Of a stretch of DNA of 64,000 nt, positions 21,709-33,360 are shown in pieces (position 1 is the stretch's first letter; each line of letters starts with the position of its first letter). The notes beneath the pieces are model-generated. The model saw only the letters and a program-made list of their open reading frames with translations. It was not told the DNA's origin and searched no databases. The translations under genes were made by a program, and so were the position numbers. The stretch comes from Alligator mississippiensis (lineage: Eukaryota; Chordata; Crocodylia; Alligatoridae). The DNA lies in the NCBI RefSeq assembly GCF_030867095.1, contig NC_081835.1, forward strand, positions 38,113,892-38,177,891. The letters run 5' to 3'.

Positions 21709-21864
21709 CAGGGGTAGGAAATCGCTAGCATGGGTGCCAGAGCACGGCATGCAAAGGCACTTTGCTTGGTACGTGTGCCTCAGGGCGGGCAGCAGGGAAG
21801 GGGTTGGGCCCCTCATGGCTCCCCCACTGTCTGCCTCTCTGCCCAGAAACGTTGCTGACCCCTG
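21709..21864. mobile_element. Short non-autonomous hAT element (156 bp)
   Basis: The ends caggggtagg and gctgacccctg form the terminal inverted repeat. The flanks are atatagac (21701-21708) and atatagat (21865-21872), 7 of 8 identical. The internal string gcatgggtgccagagca is shared with the copy at 26291-26517. Confidence 0.85.
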
Positions 21865-21872
21865 ATATAGAT

Positions 21873-22666
21873 ATACTTAGGCTTTGAAGGGGGCAGTTAA
21901 GTAATGGACTGCAAATGTATCAAAGGAGATAGTAAGTTTATAAAACACTGGACTGTAATCTGTAGAATTTATAGAGTGTTTGTAGTATGTGTGATTAGTG
22001 CAGGATCACCTGGATTGCCTTAACTTTTTGTAGCTTTTAGTTTTTAGTCATTGCAGAATCTTTTTCATATATAGGGAAGGAACCAGATAAGCATTAAAAT
22101 ATCCAGCATCTAAAAACAAGGTGTGAATTTTATCTTTGAGAGTATTAAACTAAACGTGAGCTTAACCTCTCTGAAAGCAGAATTAATGATTCGCTCCAAG
22201 TTAGAAGAATGTTTTTTTGGCTTGATAAGGAATTGAGCATTTGATACTATGTCATGGCTATGAGAGAGGGATTTGTGTCAGAATGGTCTCATCTGCTGCT
22301 TTGGTACTTTCTAATTGATGTTTGCTACAGAACTCTGGATTATTTTTTAACATGGTATTCTCTCATACTAAGATTTAGGAGTATAAGATTTATATAGCAC
22401 ATGTGGCAAATTTATTTGAGCATTTTATCAATGAATGCATGTACTTGGACTTAATGGAAATGTTCCATCTCTATGCTCCAAATATCTGTGAACATAGCTC
22501 TTCAAGTGGAAGGAGTGACACTGCCATCATAGCTGTGTCTATTATAAGTGAAGTGAAACAAACTGTTTCAGAGATACAGTTTGTAGGCTTACTGGCCTAC
22601 AGGCAAAAGGAATCAGAACTCTGTATAGAGGTGATACCTTTTATTAGACCAACTAGATATTCATAA
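21873..22666. other. Intronic, no gene seen
   Basis: AT-rich sequence. Near its right end is gtgataccttttattagacc (22631), a string resembling the arm of the palindromic repeat at 51568-51703, so a decayed member of that family may overlap the border with the next element. Confidence 0.5.
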
Positions 22667-23110
22667 TAAAATGTCTTTATTTGCAAGCCTTGGGGTACAT
22701 TTATCCTTCTTCAGGTGCAGACGAATGCAAAGATTGTAAAATGTCTCCTAAGTGGAAATGAAAATTCATGTGTCACAGGAGAGCTGAAGGTGTTGTAAGA
22801 TCTCTCGGTTAGAAAAGTTCATTGCTCAGGAGAGCCTTTCGTCAACCCATCCTCCTGCGAAATATGAAACAACAAAACCAGAAGGCAACATAATTCAATA
22901 TTCTGCTTGCCATCTGACAACTTTGAGGTAAATAGACTGCTCTTTTATCTGAGCCTAATTTGCACAAAATGAACTTTTCCAACCAGATTTTACAACACCT
23001 TCAGCTCTCCTGTGAAATATGACTTTTCATTTCCACCTAAGAGAAATTTTACAATCTTTGCATTTTCCTGAAGAAGGGTGAGTGTACCTGAAAGTTGCAA
23101 ATAAAGATTT
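22667..23110. repeat. Foldback element with about 150-bp inverted arms
   Basis: The left arm (22667-22820) and right arm (22971-23110) are imperfect reverse complements, with about 150 bases between. Paired landmarks are tctttatttgcaa at 22673 against ttgcaaataaaga at 23096; cttcttcagg against cctgaagaag; acaggagagctgaaggtgtt at 22776 against aacaccttcagctctcctgt at 22995; and gaaaagttc against gaacttttc. The right end carries a run of 22 T. It is probably a miniature DNA element of the long-inverted-repeat type. Confidence 0.85.
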
Positions 23111-23789
23111 TTTTTTTTTTTTTTTTTTACAAATGTCACCAACATCAGGAGGCCTGTTAAACATTTGTGATTTGGCACTAAGATTCCTTCCTCCTTCCCC
23201 AGCCCCTCCCCCAGGGTCAACAGAGGCAGTGACTACCACTGCTGTCATGGGTGCTGTGCTTCTGAGATCCAAAAGTCACAGCCTGAGACTGAAGCTCAGC
23301 AAGTAGGCAATGGAAAGGAAGGAGGAATGAAGAAAAGATGCTGCTAAATCTGGCTGCATCATTAGAGAGAAGAGCAGTGGCTGAGGAGGCTGGCTTGCCT
23401 GTATGGAGAACCATCAGATTTGCTGGGCTGACCTGATCAGGAGGGCAAATATATCTCTCCCAGGCCAGGTGTGTAGTGATCTTCCAGGCATGCCAGAACA
23501 TTGAGGCCACCACAAAGTTAGTGTATGCAACAAGGCTTTCTCACTCACTCTCATGTGCATGCTTGCTCGTAGGCACCCTCGACTAGCAGGCAGATAGCAT
23601 CCAAGCCGTGCTCTTTTTTCCCCTCGTGCCCTCGTAACCCTAACCTCTGCCTCAACTCCTCAAGATTAAAACCAAGTCTACCCTACTGATGTGCCCTGGA
23701 CAGTTTCTTTCTCCCTGATAGATGCTTTTCGATTTTAGGCCCCTCTGCCTCATGCCCAGACTTTCTCCCCTGCCTTCTCTGCTATAAGA
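23111..23789. other. Intronic, no gene seen
   Basis: Mixed composition with CT-rich stretches and nothing recognisable. Confidence 0.5.
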
Positions 23790-24175
23790 ACTGGCATTTA
23801 CTGTGTCAGACCATAGGTCCATTTTGCCCAGTATCCTGCATCACACAGTGGCAGAGAGTGGATACTGAAAGGGAGAGTGAACAAGGTATGATGAAGGCAA
23901 TCTAAACAAACATAGCTACAACCTGGATGCCTGACACAAGGTACGATGAGGGCTTTTTTCCACTGTTCCTTTCTCTCTTGCAGCCTCCAGCATTTAAAGT
24001 CTAGGACGTTCTAATACAGAGGCTATATCCCTGTCTCCCATGCCCAGTAACTGGTGATGATGCCCCTTTCTTCCAAGAATTTGCCCAATCCCTTCTTGAA
24101 TCTGGCTAAACTGTCAGATTTCACAACATCTGGTGGCAATGAGTTCCACACCTTGCTGTACTGCAGTTGGGACCT
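23790..24175 (-). mobile_element. Old LINE 3' end (CR1/L3-like), minus strand
   Basis: On the minus strand the segment near 24060-24170 encodes VWNSLPPDVVKSDSLARFKK, the typical C-terminal box of CR1-group RT proteins. It is followed by a long 3' UTR running down to about 23790. On the + strand the 3' UTR contains gtgtcagaccataggtccat, a string I recall as widespread in sauropsid genomes. Confidence 0.7.
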
Positions 24176-24789
24176 AATCCCCCCTCTTCATGCATATTGT
24201 CCCCTCCCCTCATCCTCATTATTCTAGTCAGCCTGATCACACATGCACACCAGCCTTTTTGACATCCTGACTCCCAGGCTTCTGCCTTGTTTTTTTTCTT
24301 CTACTTTAGAACTGGTCCCTTAACTATCAAGAGGACTGGTCAGTTTCGCATGCGTTGTGTTCCCAATAGGAGCAAGGAATGAGCTCCTATTGTCTCCTGT
24401 GCTCAGTCATAGATTGTAGGCAATGCCATGTGGTACTGGCTTCATTTCCCATCTGTTGATAAAAAGTCCTTACCCCCTTGACCATGCCTTCCATACTGGT
24501 CAAACACATTTGCCAGATGGCATACTATGGCATAGCAACTCCAGGCCATATGATTCTGGCACAACTTGAAATGAGTTGCACAGTAAATGTAAAAATAAAT
24601 CATGTGACTAAAGAAACATTTGTTAACAAAAAATACAGTGGCAAGGATGTGGGCTGTTCTTTATTGAGGATGGTTTTCAGATTCAAGTATTTCATGTGTG
24701 GATGGAAAATTAAATCAATGATTTGCTTAAGTTTTCAATAAGTAGGAAGATGTAGGACATGAGGACACAGCCAGTGTTGCTAATAGGAG
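24176..24789. other. Intronic, no gene seen
   Basis: AT-rich sequence. One 87-codon ORF (24478-24741) has no recognised similarity or splice context. Confidence 0.5.
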
Positions 24790-25480
24790 CGAATATGCAG
24801 AAGTAGAAATTTCCCAAACAAAACTCAAGGTACTTAATATCCTTGAATTAGGGGAATTAGATAAAACTAGAAAGCCTGGTATTTGAAATCGCATATCCAC
24901 TGGTAAGAAAACTTAGTAAATCTTTCAGTTTGGGAATGATAGAATAACAAATGCCTCTATATATAATTAAAGGGAGGGAAGTGTGATCCAAACTACAGGC
25001 CTGTTACAAGCCTTTGCTCATACAGAGGACATTGGAACAGTGTTAAAATAATAATAGAACGACTTGGGGCAAATGAAAAATGGGCTAAAAAGCAACATGG
25101 CCTTACCAAAAGTCATTTATTTGACTGACATCCATCTTTGAGAAAGAAGTGGTAGATGTCATCAATCTAAATGCCAGAAAACTACTTGATATGGTTTTAC
25201 ATGGGAAATAGTTGAACTGGAGAAGACAGGGGCTAATAGAAGTACTTCAGGAACCAGTTAAGGGGGAAATGACAGATTTTGCTAAAACAGTAATGTTGAG
25301 GCTGAAGGGAGTTTACCAGAGGAGTTCCGCAATGATCTTGGGACAGATCTCGTTTAATACCAGTTGCAGGTATCATCAAAGCACAGGAGGCTCAAAAACG
25401 TCTTATAGGAAGAACAGGATGACTTTGGGGACTGGAAATAGAATGAAATATAATAATAATAAGTGCAAAATCAAGAACTA
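24790..25480 (+). mobile_element. Heavily decayed CR1/L2-type RT fragment
   Basis: On the + strand, broken frames show NYRPVTSLCSY-like and KKQHGLTKSHLFD-like boxes, which correspond to the conserved NYRPISL and QHGF motifs of LINE RTs. A RGVPQ box is encoded near 25319-25333. Divergence is high and the boundaries are approximate. Confidence 0.55.
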
Positions 25481-25879
25481 ACACAAATTTCTGTTATAAA
25501 CTCACCAGCTGAAAAAGGCAGAGCTGCAGACAAATGACTCGTATGCAGATGTGCAATACAGTTGCTTCTGACTTTCCAAATGGTAATTAACCCTGGAGTA
25601 AGCAAGGTGACTTACATTGAACTTAGGCTGTATATTGCGTGTCTGCTCTTTGCTTACACTGGGTGAAAGTCAGACTATACTCATAAACCTGTAGTATGTG
25701 TTTTTAATTCTTACACTAAGTGACCTGAAAGCAGTATGGAACTTGCATGTGAATTCTGTGAATATGTTTAATTTCTAATCATTTAAAGGCAGTTTTTGCT
25801 ATAACAATTAGCAGGAAATAGAACTAATGGTACTGCTCTTACCCAAAGATGCAACTATCAAGCAAAATGCCAAACAAGT
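25481..25879. other. Intronic, no gene seen
   Basis: AT-rich sequence between decayed LINE fragments. Confidence 0.5.
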
Positions 25880-27550
25880 TCCTAACTTGTGTGGAGGATA
25901 AGTTTCTATTCCAGAAATTTGAGGATATGATCAGGAGATTAGCTGTCTTAGATATTGTCATGACCAACTGGGAAGAACTGAGGAAGGATATAAAGGTGAT
26001 GGTAAACTTGAGGAAATGACCATAGTACGATCAAATTCACAATTCTGAGAGGTGGAAACTATGAGGGTAGAAGAATTAAGACACTGGGTTTCAAAATGGC
26101 TGATTTCACGTGACTGAAAGAGATAGTAGGCATGGTGCCATGGAAAGATAGACTGAAGGAAAAAGAGGCCTGGGAGGGCTGGAAGCTTCTAAATGGCACA
26201 GTATTGGAAATCCAACAAGAAACTGTTGGAATACAATGAAAGCATAAGAATGGCAAGAGACCAAAGTGGCTGCACAAGGAGTTTGTAGGAGAGGTAGGTA
26301 AGCCCCAGCATGGGTGCCAGAGCATGGCATGTGAAGGCATTTTGCTTGGCATGCATGCCTTGGAGCAGATGATAGGGAAGGGGCTGGGGCTGCACTGCCA
26401 ACACAAGGATCAGGCCCCTCATAGCTCCTCTGCCATCTGCCCCTGGCACACCAGCATCCTAGAAGTTGAGATTACTGGTGTTTTTGGTACTCTGCCCAAA
26501 AATGTTGCCAGCTCCTGTTCTAGGATGCCTTAAATGCAAAAGGAAAGCATACAGGTAATGGAAAGATAAGCAGGTCACCAAGGAAGCATACTAGGAAATA
26601 GCAAAATCTTGCAGGGACAAAATGAGGCAGGCAAAGGTAAAATATGACCTATATCTGGTGTGGGATATTAAAGACAGCAAGAAGAAGTTCCATAAATATG
26701 GTGGCAAGAAAAAAAAAAAGGAAGCTCTGGGTCCTCTGATAGCCAGGGTGAGCTGTTAACAGAAGATACAAAGGAGAGGGGCTCAACAGCTACTTTGCCT
26801 CAGTCTTCACAAAAAAAAATTAAGTTGAGGGCTAAGATAATGAAAGGGACAGTCAGAGAGCTTTGGTGAGTATGCATGTATTTAAGTAAGCAGGGCCTGA
26901 TAAACTTCATTCCAGTATGGTTTTTGAGAAGACCTACTTCTAAACAAACTGAAGAAATGTGGGCTAAACAAAACTATTAGGAGGTAGATAGACAACTGGC
27001 TCAGTAGCTACAAGCAAAGGGTAATTATAAATGGATCCAAATCAGAATGGCAGGACATATTGAGTGGAGTTTCACAGGGGTCAGTCCTGGACCCAGCGCT
27101 GTTCAATGTCTTTGTTTACTACTTGGATGCTGGAATAGGGCAATTCTTGAGCAAATTTGCTGATACAAAACTGGTAAAGATTGCGAACACCTTGGAGGAC
27201 AGGAGCACAATTCAGAAGGAACTTGATAGATTGGAAAGCTGGGCTAGAGCTAACACAATGAAATTCAGTATTAACAAATACAGGGTGCTACAATTAAAAA
27301 CCCAAATATAAAATTTGTGAAAATTGGCTGGATAGCAGACTTACTGAAAAGATTCCAGGAGTCCTGGTAAATCATCAATTCAATACCACCTTGCAATGTG
27401 ATGCAGCTGCAATTTTAGGATATTATGAAAATCTTCTTTGCTTACAATAGTGAGGCAGTGGAATAGACTGGGAAGGTGTGGAAACTCCATCCTTGGAGAT
27501 TTTCAAGAAGAGGTTGAATAAACGTTCATTAGGGATGATCTAGGAATAGC
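25880..27550 (+). mobile_element. Decayed CR1 LINE, + strand, interrupted by a hAT
   Basis: 25990-26280 encodes the end of the endonuclease region (KFTILRGGNYEGRRIKTLGF-like). 26526-26830 is the linker, with broken boxes such as AKVKYDLYLVWDIKDSKKKF. 27040-27310 encodes SGVSQGSVLDPALFNVFVYY and the RT core, where the FADD box reads FAD with one codon lost. The copy is cut at 26291-26517 by a hAT element. It stops near 27550 without a normal CR1 tail, but a matching tail appears at 28335-28402, so 27551-28334 may be a further insertion. Confidence 0.7.
26291..26517. mobile_element. Short non-autonomous hAT element inside CR1
   Basis: This is the same family as 21709-21864 (shared agcatgggtgccagagcat, ctgcccaaaaatgttgccag and related strings). 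The flanks are ttgtagga (26283-26290) and ttctagga (26518-26525), 7 of 8 identical. Confidence 0.75.
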
Positions 27551-28334
27551 AGTTCATGGAGTGCTCTGTAAAGTGCACCATCCAACTCTGTAAATTGGAA
27601 GCCCAGGAGGGCCACACCTCCAAAGTGCTGTGAGATAAGAGCTCTGCAGCCCAGAACAGGTGGATATTGGAGAGTATCATGCTCAGCTGCAGGAGAATGA
27701 AACCGAGTTCCACAACCAGATTAATTACAAACAAAGTTTAAGCAGCTAGGATAAGTTTTATGGAGGGGATATAAAAAGAAGTATTCTGGCTCTCCAGTTA
27801 CACAGTTTAATATGTGCAGTTACGCTGGCTGCCCCTGGATGCAGTGCAAACTGGAGGTTTTTGGCTTTTCCCAATTTTTGGGGGTGGGGGTTGCTAGTTG
27901 CCACATAAGGTTGGGAAGTCGTCCCCCCCCCCCCCCAACTGTTGCTCTAAGCATGGGCGGGGGGGGGGGAGCAGGTTGCCTTCCTCACAAGTATTGTGTG
28001 TTGGCTGTAGCCAAGGCTGGGAATTTTGACTGGGATGTGCCAGTGCTCCTGCTGGAATTAAAACATGCAGACTCCTGGACAGAAGGTCTTGCCCTTCCAC
28101 TCAGGGTCAGACTGATCTGAGTGCAGTGGGGTGAGGTATGGCCCTCTTTGCATCTCTTGAGTGCATTTTAATAAACCTTGCAGCAGTTGGACACTGACCA
28201 CTCTCCTCTCCCTCCTTTACCTATGGCTAGTTAGGGTGCTTTTGGTGTCTTTGGGCAATATGCCTTGTAGTTGTGTGAGAGGGTTGATTAAGTAGTTTTA
28301 GAAATAGGGTAGGCACAGACTTCTAGGGATAGTT
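27551..28334. mobile_element. Unidentified insertion, possibly a solo LTR
   Basis: This block separates the CR1 body ending at 27550 from a CR1 tail at 28335. It holds C and G homopolymer runs (about 27922-27938 and 27958-27969), and ttttaataaacc near 28168 that could be an LTR polyadenylation signal. No partner LTR or coding region was recognised, so its nature is open. Confidence 0.35.
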
Positions 28335-28402
28335 TGGATAGGGATGATCCTGCCTTAAGGTTCAGAGATCCTTTCCAGCCCTTCTTTTGTATGATTTAGT
28401 GA
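28335..28402 (+). mobile_element. CR1 3' tail fragment
   Basis: The string gggatgatcctgcc, a gap, then gatcctttccagccctt and a terminal tatgattta match the usual CR1 3' end. It may be the end of the copy at 25880-27550. Confidence 0.6.
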
Positions 28403-28692
28403 ACTAATGGGAAAGTTTCTTCCCAATTTCTTCCCTACATAGATTTTTAAAAAATGAGGCTATATAAACCATTTTCTTCCCAAGAAAAATTTGTGAACTG
28501 TAATTTTTCAAGAATTCTCACTCATTTTTTTTTCCCTTCTAAGTTGCATTTCTATAATATAATCATAATGGTAAACAAATCAAATGGTGGTATAGTATTT
28601 TAATTGGTCTTCTAAACTTCAAAATCCATAATAGAGGATCAAATATCTAACTCAAGGTCAATTTTTCTTCAGTGTTAGAAATTACTTAAATT

Positions 28693-28815
28693 GTTCACTA
28701 TGGATAGGCATCTGGCTGGGGTCATCTGACCCCAGCACTGTTTCCTGCCTAGGTAGGGGGTTGGACTCGATGATCTGTTGAGGTCACTTCTGACCCTAGC
28801 ATCTATGAATATTTC
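28693..28815 (+). mobile_element. CR1 3' end fragment
   Basis: It begins with taggcatctggctgggg and runs through the tail ggggttggactcgatgatc to catctatgaat. It is the same subfamily as the end of 3985-5010. Confidence 0.85.
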
Positions 28816-30039
28816 CTCATCTGCCTTTGTTCCTAATAAACCGGTTTCACTTTTCACTAGATCAGCTTAGATGTAGATCATTGTTTTATGCTATGGGCTT
28901 GCAGTATAGACATGATTCATTGAAGGAAGTGCTTGACATCATCTTTATGAAAGTAAAGGGAAACCTTTTTTTTCCTGCTTCCAAAAGCAGCATTGGAAGT
29001 AGATACTGATATATTTTTGTGTCCCTTAACCAAACTGTTCCCTGCCCTGAAATACCTGACTTTAGTGTACAATCCTACTGGACTAAGAACCTGGGGGAAA
29101 GGTAAGTAAGATGATTTTTGGACTTTATCTAGACATAACTGAACTTATTTTATACCATCCTGGAAGGATCTACATGGCCTTTTAGTTACTTTTCCTCTTC
29201 CCGTATAGAACTGGGAACCCAGAAGTATCCTCCTTTTCAGTTTGTGAAGAACTGAAGATAATTGCTTACATTTATATGTTACAAATCTAAGAGGCCAGAT
29301 TTGGTTTCAGGAAGGTTTTATTTCCTTGTTTCTCTTGCTTTGCCCAGTGGTATATTATAGGGTGTTGTAGCTTACAGTTAAGTGTGAGGGCTTGAAATGG
29401 AGATTTGGGGGGTTCTGTGGATTACCAATTGTCTGTGACAGCAGGACAGCAAGGACACGATGGCCCAGACAGCCCCTTATGTTCCATACTTCTCAGGTGA
29501 GCTATGTGCACTAGTCATTTGTTGTCTTCCCTTCTCCTGCTGCCCACCACTTAGGCTATCTCAGCAGGATTAGAAATACTTTGCTTCACTTGCATAGGAT
29601 AAAAGAAGAAAAGTTCCTTACTGTCATCTCTAGCTACACTGTAGCCTTTCTGAGAGTCTTGCCAGCATCACCAGAAATCAGTCTTCCTGCTGATTTCTGC
29701 CAGCCCTGCCCACTGAGGTCTCTCTGACCCTCATTAGCCCAAAGCTAACTGCCTCAATCCTTCCAGCTAACCCTCCACAGCAGCATTCATAACAGTCAGC
29801 AGAACTCCATAGAAATTACTGGCCTGCCTGAGTTATCTCACATCCCTGTGACTAGATGGGCCTCTCAGCTGCCATTGCTGTAGATGAGTTGACTTCCCCA
29901 TTACAGGCAGACAGTGCCTTGGGGCCCAACCACTTCTGCCTGTGTCTGGCAATTCTTTTTGACCTAAAGCCACAATAGTATCAGATATTTAGCCAGTCCA
30001 CCTACTTCCTTTCCTTAACTAAACCATATCCAAAACCAT
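28816..30039. other. Intronic, no gene seen
   Basis: About 1.2 kb of AT-rich to mixed sequence with no recognised repeat, splice-bordered exon or RNA gene. Confidence 0.5.
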
Positions 30040-31040
30040 TCTAATATTATAAAAGCTGTAGTCTGTCTGTCCATCCGTCCGTAACATTTTATTTGCACTC
30101 TAATTGGCTGTCTTGGCATAAGTTGACTTAACTCTTTAAATCAGAAATATGGGGTTGACTTACACTGGCCCCTGCGCACCCTCACTGTGGGCTGGGCACC
30201 TAGAGGGTGAACACATGTCACAGCAGCACTCGCAGGGGACAGGGCCAGGCTTGGTGCTTGGCTAGCATGGCCCTATCCCCTGTGACCAGAGCTGCCTGGG
30301 CCACACCAACTGAGCCCGGCACCGCTTGCAGGGGATGCGGCCATACCAGCCAAGTACCAAACCCAGCACTGCTCACAGGGGACAGAGCTGGGCTCAGTGC
30401 TCGGCTGGTGCAGCCCAGGTAGTGCTGTTCACATGTTCATTGGCATGGGCTTCATGGACTGAACAGTAGTTGTTTTGTGGTGGCCACACCCCTTGCTGCT
30501 GTTTGAACAATGGGCACAGTGACCCTGCCCCTAGCTGCTGACTGGCTGGGGAGGAGGTGGCCCCACCCATCACCACTGTTTGGCTGAGGGGGGAAGTGGT
30601 TCTGCCCCTTACCAAGGGGATTTCCTGTATTCCGGGGATGCATCAGTGGCCACCCTACATGAGCCAAGTCCAGAGCATGGAGCTGAGTCATCTGGCTTGT
30701 GGGGCTGGAATTTAGTGGTGGCAGCAGTAATTGCTGTAGTTCCCAGACCCACAGCAGCTACTTCTCCTCCCATTGCAAAATTTCCAGCCCTGCAGGCAGC
30801 CCTAATGATGTGACTTCATGCTTTGAATCTAGCCCATGGTGGTCCCCATGGGTCTGGAAATGTGGGTTGGAGAAGCAGCAGGGGGTTGGGAGAAGCAGGG
30901 AGTTGGGAGCAACATGGCTTGGGAGAAACCAGTGGGGGTCCCCATGGATCTGGAAATGTAGGAAGAGCAGCAAGCAGCATTAATTGCCATGGCTATGAGA
31001 TCTGTGGCAGTTAGTGTTGCTGCCAGCACTTGCCACAGTG
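30040..31040 (+). mobile_element. Helitron-like repeat (uncertain class)
   Basis: It starts tctaatattataaaagctg followed by gtctgtctgtcc and a cattttattt-type AT segment, then a GC-rich body. The same start occurs at 60794. The terminal string resembles 5' ends of Helitrons, but no CTRR end with hairpin was proven, and there is no Rep/helicase. The right border with the LTR remnant at about 31050 is approximate. Confidence 0.4.
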
Positions 31041-31106
31041 CCTTACATCATTAATAAAGTTCAGCTGAGAACAGGCACACCCATGGGTGTTCCTGGGTTA
31101 CATTTT

Positions 31107-31124
31107 TGGGGGCTTATCCGGGAT
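31107..31124 (+). promoter_or_regulatory. Primer-binding site resembling the proline-tRNA type
   Basis: The 18 bases tgggggcttatccgggat start four bases after the LTR's terminal CA. They resemble the well-known proline-tRNA primer site and differ only where that site has a CG dinucleotide, which is TA here, consistent with CpG decay or with a related primer. It would prime minus-strand DNA synthesis. Confidence 0.7.
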
Positions 31125-31150
31125 TTGGGGCAGATGACTTGCTATTTTAG

Positions 31151-32270
31151 GTGCTGTGTTTATCTATAGAGGACTCTTACAGGGAGGATGTCAGATCCTC
31201 ATGGTCCCCAGGATTTGGGGGGCACCAGTGCCCAGGTAACCTCAGGGTCTGGGGGGGCATCGCCTCCTGCAGACTGGATCTTGGCTTTATGGAAGCTATT
31301 CGAGAGGTAGCCGATTCCTCTAATTATTGGGCTGCTTACAAACGGCTGAGTAGCTTTTCAGGGAGCACCCCTGTCCCATCTGGGGAGGAGGACCTTGAAG
31401 CCTGACTGGCGCATATCCAAGAGACTTTAACATGGCAAATTCCTGATGATGAAAATCACTGTTGTCTTTTCAACATGTTGAGGGAACCTGTGTCATCAGA
31501 ACTGCAAACTAGCAGAATCCAGGGATCACCACCCAGCAGTGTCTACAGGTCTTACAGGACATGTTCGGATGGCCGTCTTTATGGGGTGGAGCATACTACG
31601 AACTGTTGGGTACCTTTCAATGTGGGGGAGAGCCTGCGTCCATACCTGCTACGCTTAGAGCAGGTCTTACAGCGGGTAATTAAGCAAGGGTCCCTCACCC
31701 CTGTGGAGGCTGATCAGGCAAGGCTATGACAGGTCCAAATAGGGGTTCGATATAGTTTAGCCCTTATCAGAAATTTAAATTTGTCCAGGTGAAAAAATCC
31801 CCTGGGATTAAATCAGCTGGTACAGGAGGTAAGAGAGGAGGAAGAGATTCTCCAATTACGGGAATCTGTGTGGGTCCCTGAGGATTCCCCAGCTAGGAAG
31901 GGACCCATGCACCAGGTGATGGCCATGACCCCCAAGAGGATTTCCCCGCTGAGTTGGAGGAAGAACCGTCTTTGCCTCTCTTAATGGAGATGGTTAGTGG
32001 TGTTCCCCCCAGGGAGCCTGCCAGGGCCCCTCCATTGGCTCTGAGACAAACCAGAACCTGCCCCCGTGCTTCCAGAATCTGTTATAGATATGGGGAACTA
32101 GGCTATATGGCCAAGGGATGCACGGGGACCGAGAATCTGGAGTGTGTTTATAAGCACCTTAAGGCCCTGTGGAAATCAGAAAATGCTACTGGGATGGGAC
32201 AAGAGAGTTGGTCCTGCCCCAGGAAGAGTCAGACTCCCAAACCCTAGGCTCAGGCAGACTACCTGAGGGA
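31151..32270 (+). pseudogene. PNMA-like gag of the Gypsy element
   Basis: The first segment (31151-31405) includes YKRLSSFSGSTPVPSGEEDL. A second (31475-31729) includes GESLRPYLLRLEQVLQRVI and TPVEADQARL. A third, in a broken frame at about 31810-31850, reads QLVQEVREEEEILQL. The order and spacing (FSG-P-P-GEE, then AYLLRLEPLLQ-type helix, then QxRLxQ, then an acidic LxREEE stretch) match the capsid of the PNMA family. A zinc knuckle remnant near 32080-32120 (ICYRYGELGYMAKGC) has lost one Cys and the His to Tyr. In-frame stops separate the segments. PNMA genes are regarded as domesticated Ty3/Gypsy gag genes, so this is a relative of their source lineage. Confidence 0.7.
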
Positions 32271-33360
32271 TTAATAGACCCTGGGGCAGAAGTCCCTGTG
32301 GAGGTAAACAGGCATCCATGTGTGGCCCTTTTGGATAGTGGGTCCCAAGTAACCATTTTGTTTGAATCATTGTATAAAAAGCATTTTGAGCATTTGCCTT
32401 TGTATCCCTTGTCTGGTCTAGGTTTGTGTGGATTGAGCAGGGACCAATATCTGTATCTGGAATATTTAAGATCCGGATCAGATTTCCCACCTCTGTGGCT
32501 GGGACAAACAGGGAGGTCACTATGATCGCTTTGTTGTGCCTGGACCCTGGGTGGAAGCCAGGGGTGTCTCTGCTCATTGGAACTAATTCAAATATTTTTC
32601 AGGTGCTGACACAATATTGCAGGTGGCAAGCAGGGCCCCACTACAGAAAGCAGCTGAGAATGCATGCTTTGTGCACCGAGGCCTATGACCAGTGGGAGGG
32701 AAGGGTGGAGGGGAAAGCCTCTCCCATCTTAAGAACTTTACAATTTACTGGGCCAGCCCCCCTGACCTTCCCCACTCAGAGTCAACAGGCCCTACTGGTC
32801 AAATGCTCCTGGGAGAGAGACCCCACTACCAAGGGCCCCGTAATAGTAGAAACCTTCCTGGGGAAATTGGGGCTCCAGAGTCTAAGGGCCTCTGATGGGC
32901 TATTCGACCCCAGGGGTCTGAGTCAAGGCACAGTGGCCATTCTAGTAGCCAGCTCTACCCCACAGAGCGTGGTGGTGCAACCAGGCATGAACAATGTGTG
33001 CCCCTGTTGGCTGGGGGGGCACACAGTGGCACTGGCAGGAGCGAGAGTGTGGCAGTGATAAGCGGGAGCTCCCACAGATGCCTCTGGCACAGGTGGTGGT
33101 GGGGGGGGGAGAGGGGGGAGGTGGTGAGCACTTTTTCTTAAGGGTGCACCACCACTCTCAGGGGGTGCACGTGCACCCATGTACACCCCCTATGTGTCAC
33201 CGGTGTGACCAGGTCAGAAGGTGGCAGCGGTTAGGAGGGTGGAGGTAATGTTGAGTGACACAAAACTTTGTTCTACCTCTTTTGACCCTGAATGATTTCT
33301 CTTCAGTGATTCCCTGGCTACTGACACCTGGAGAGTGCAGCTATAAGAGAAACGCTACCA
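32271..33360 (+). pseudogene. Protease and spacer region of the PNMA-type Gypsy
   Basis: A retropepsin-type active site is encoded near 32320-32360 (HPCVALLDSGSQVTILFESL, DSG intact). A following frame continues to about 33060 with a conserved-looking but unassigned spacer. Around 33060-33240 there is a G-rich stretch with poor coding quality. Frames change at least twice. Confidence 0.65.

Noticed and set aside
31100..31125. tRNA gene fragment
   Set aside because: The match is limited to the length of a retroelement primer site next to an LTR end; no cloverleaf can be drawn.
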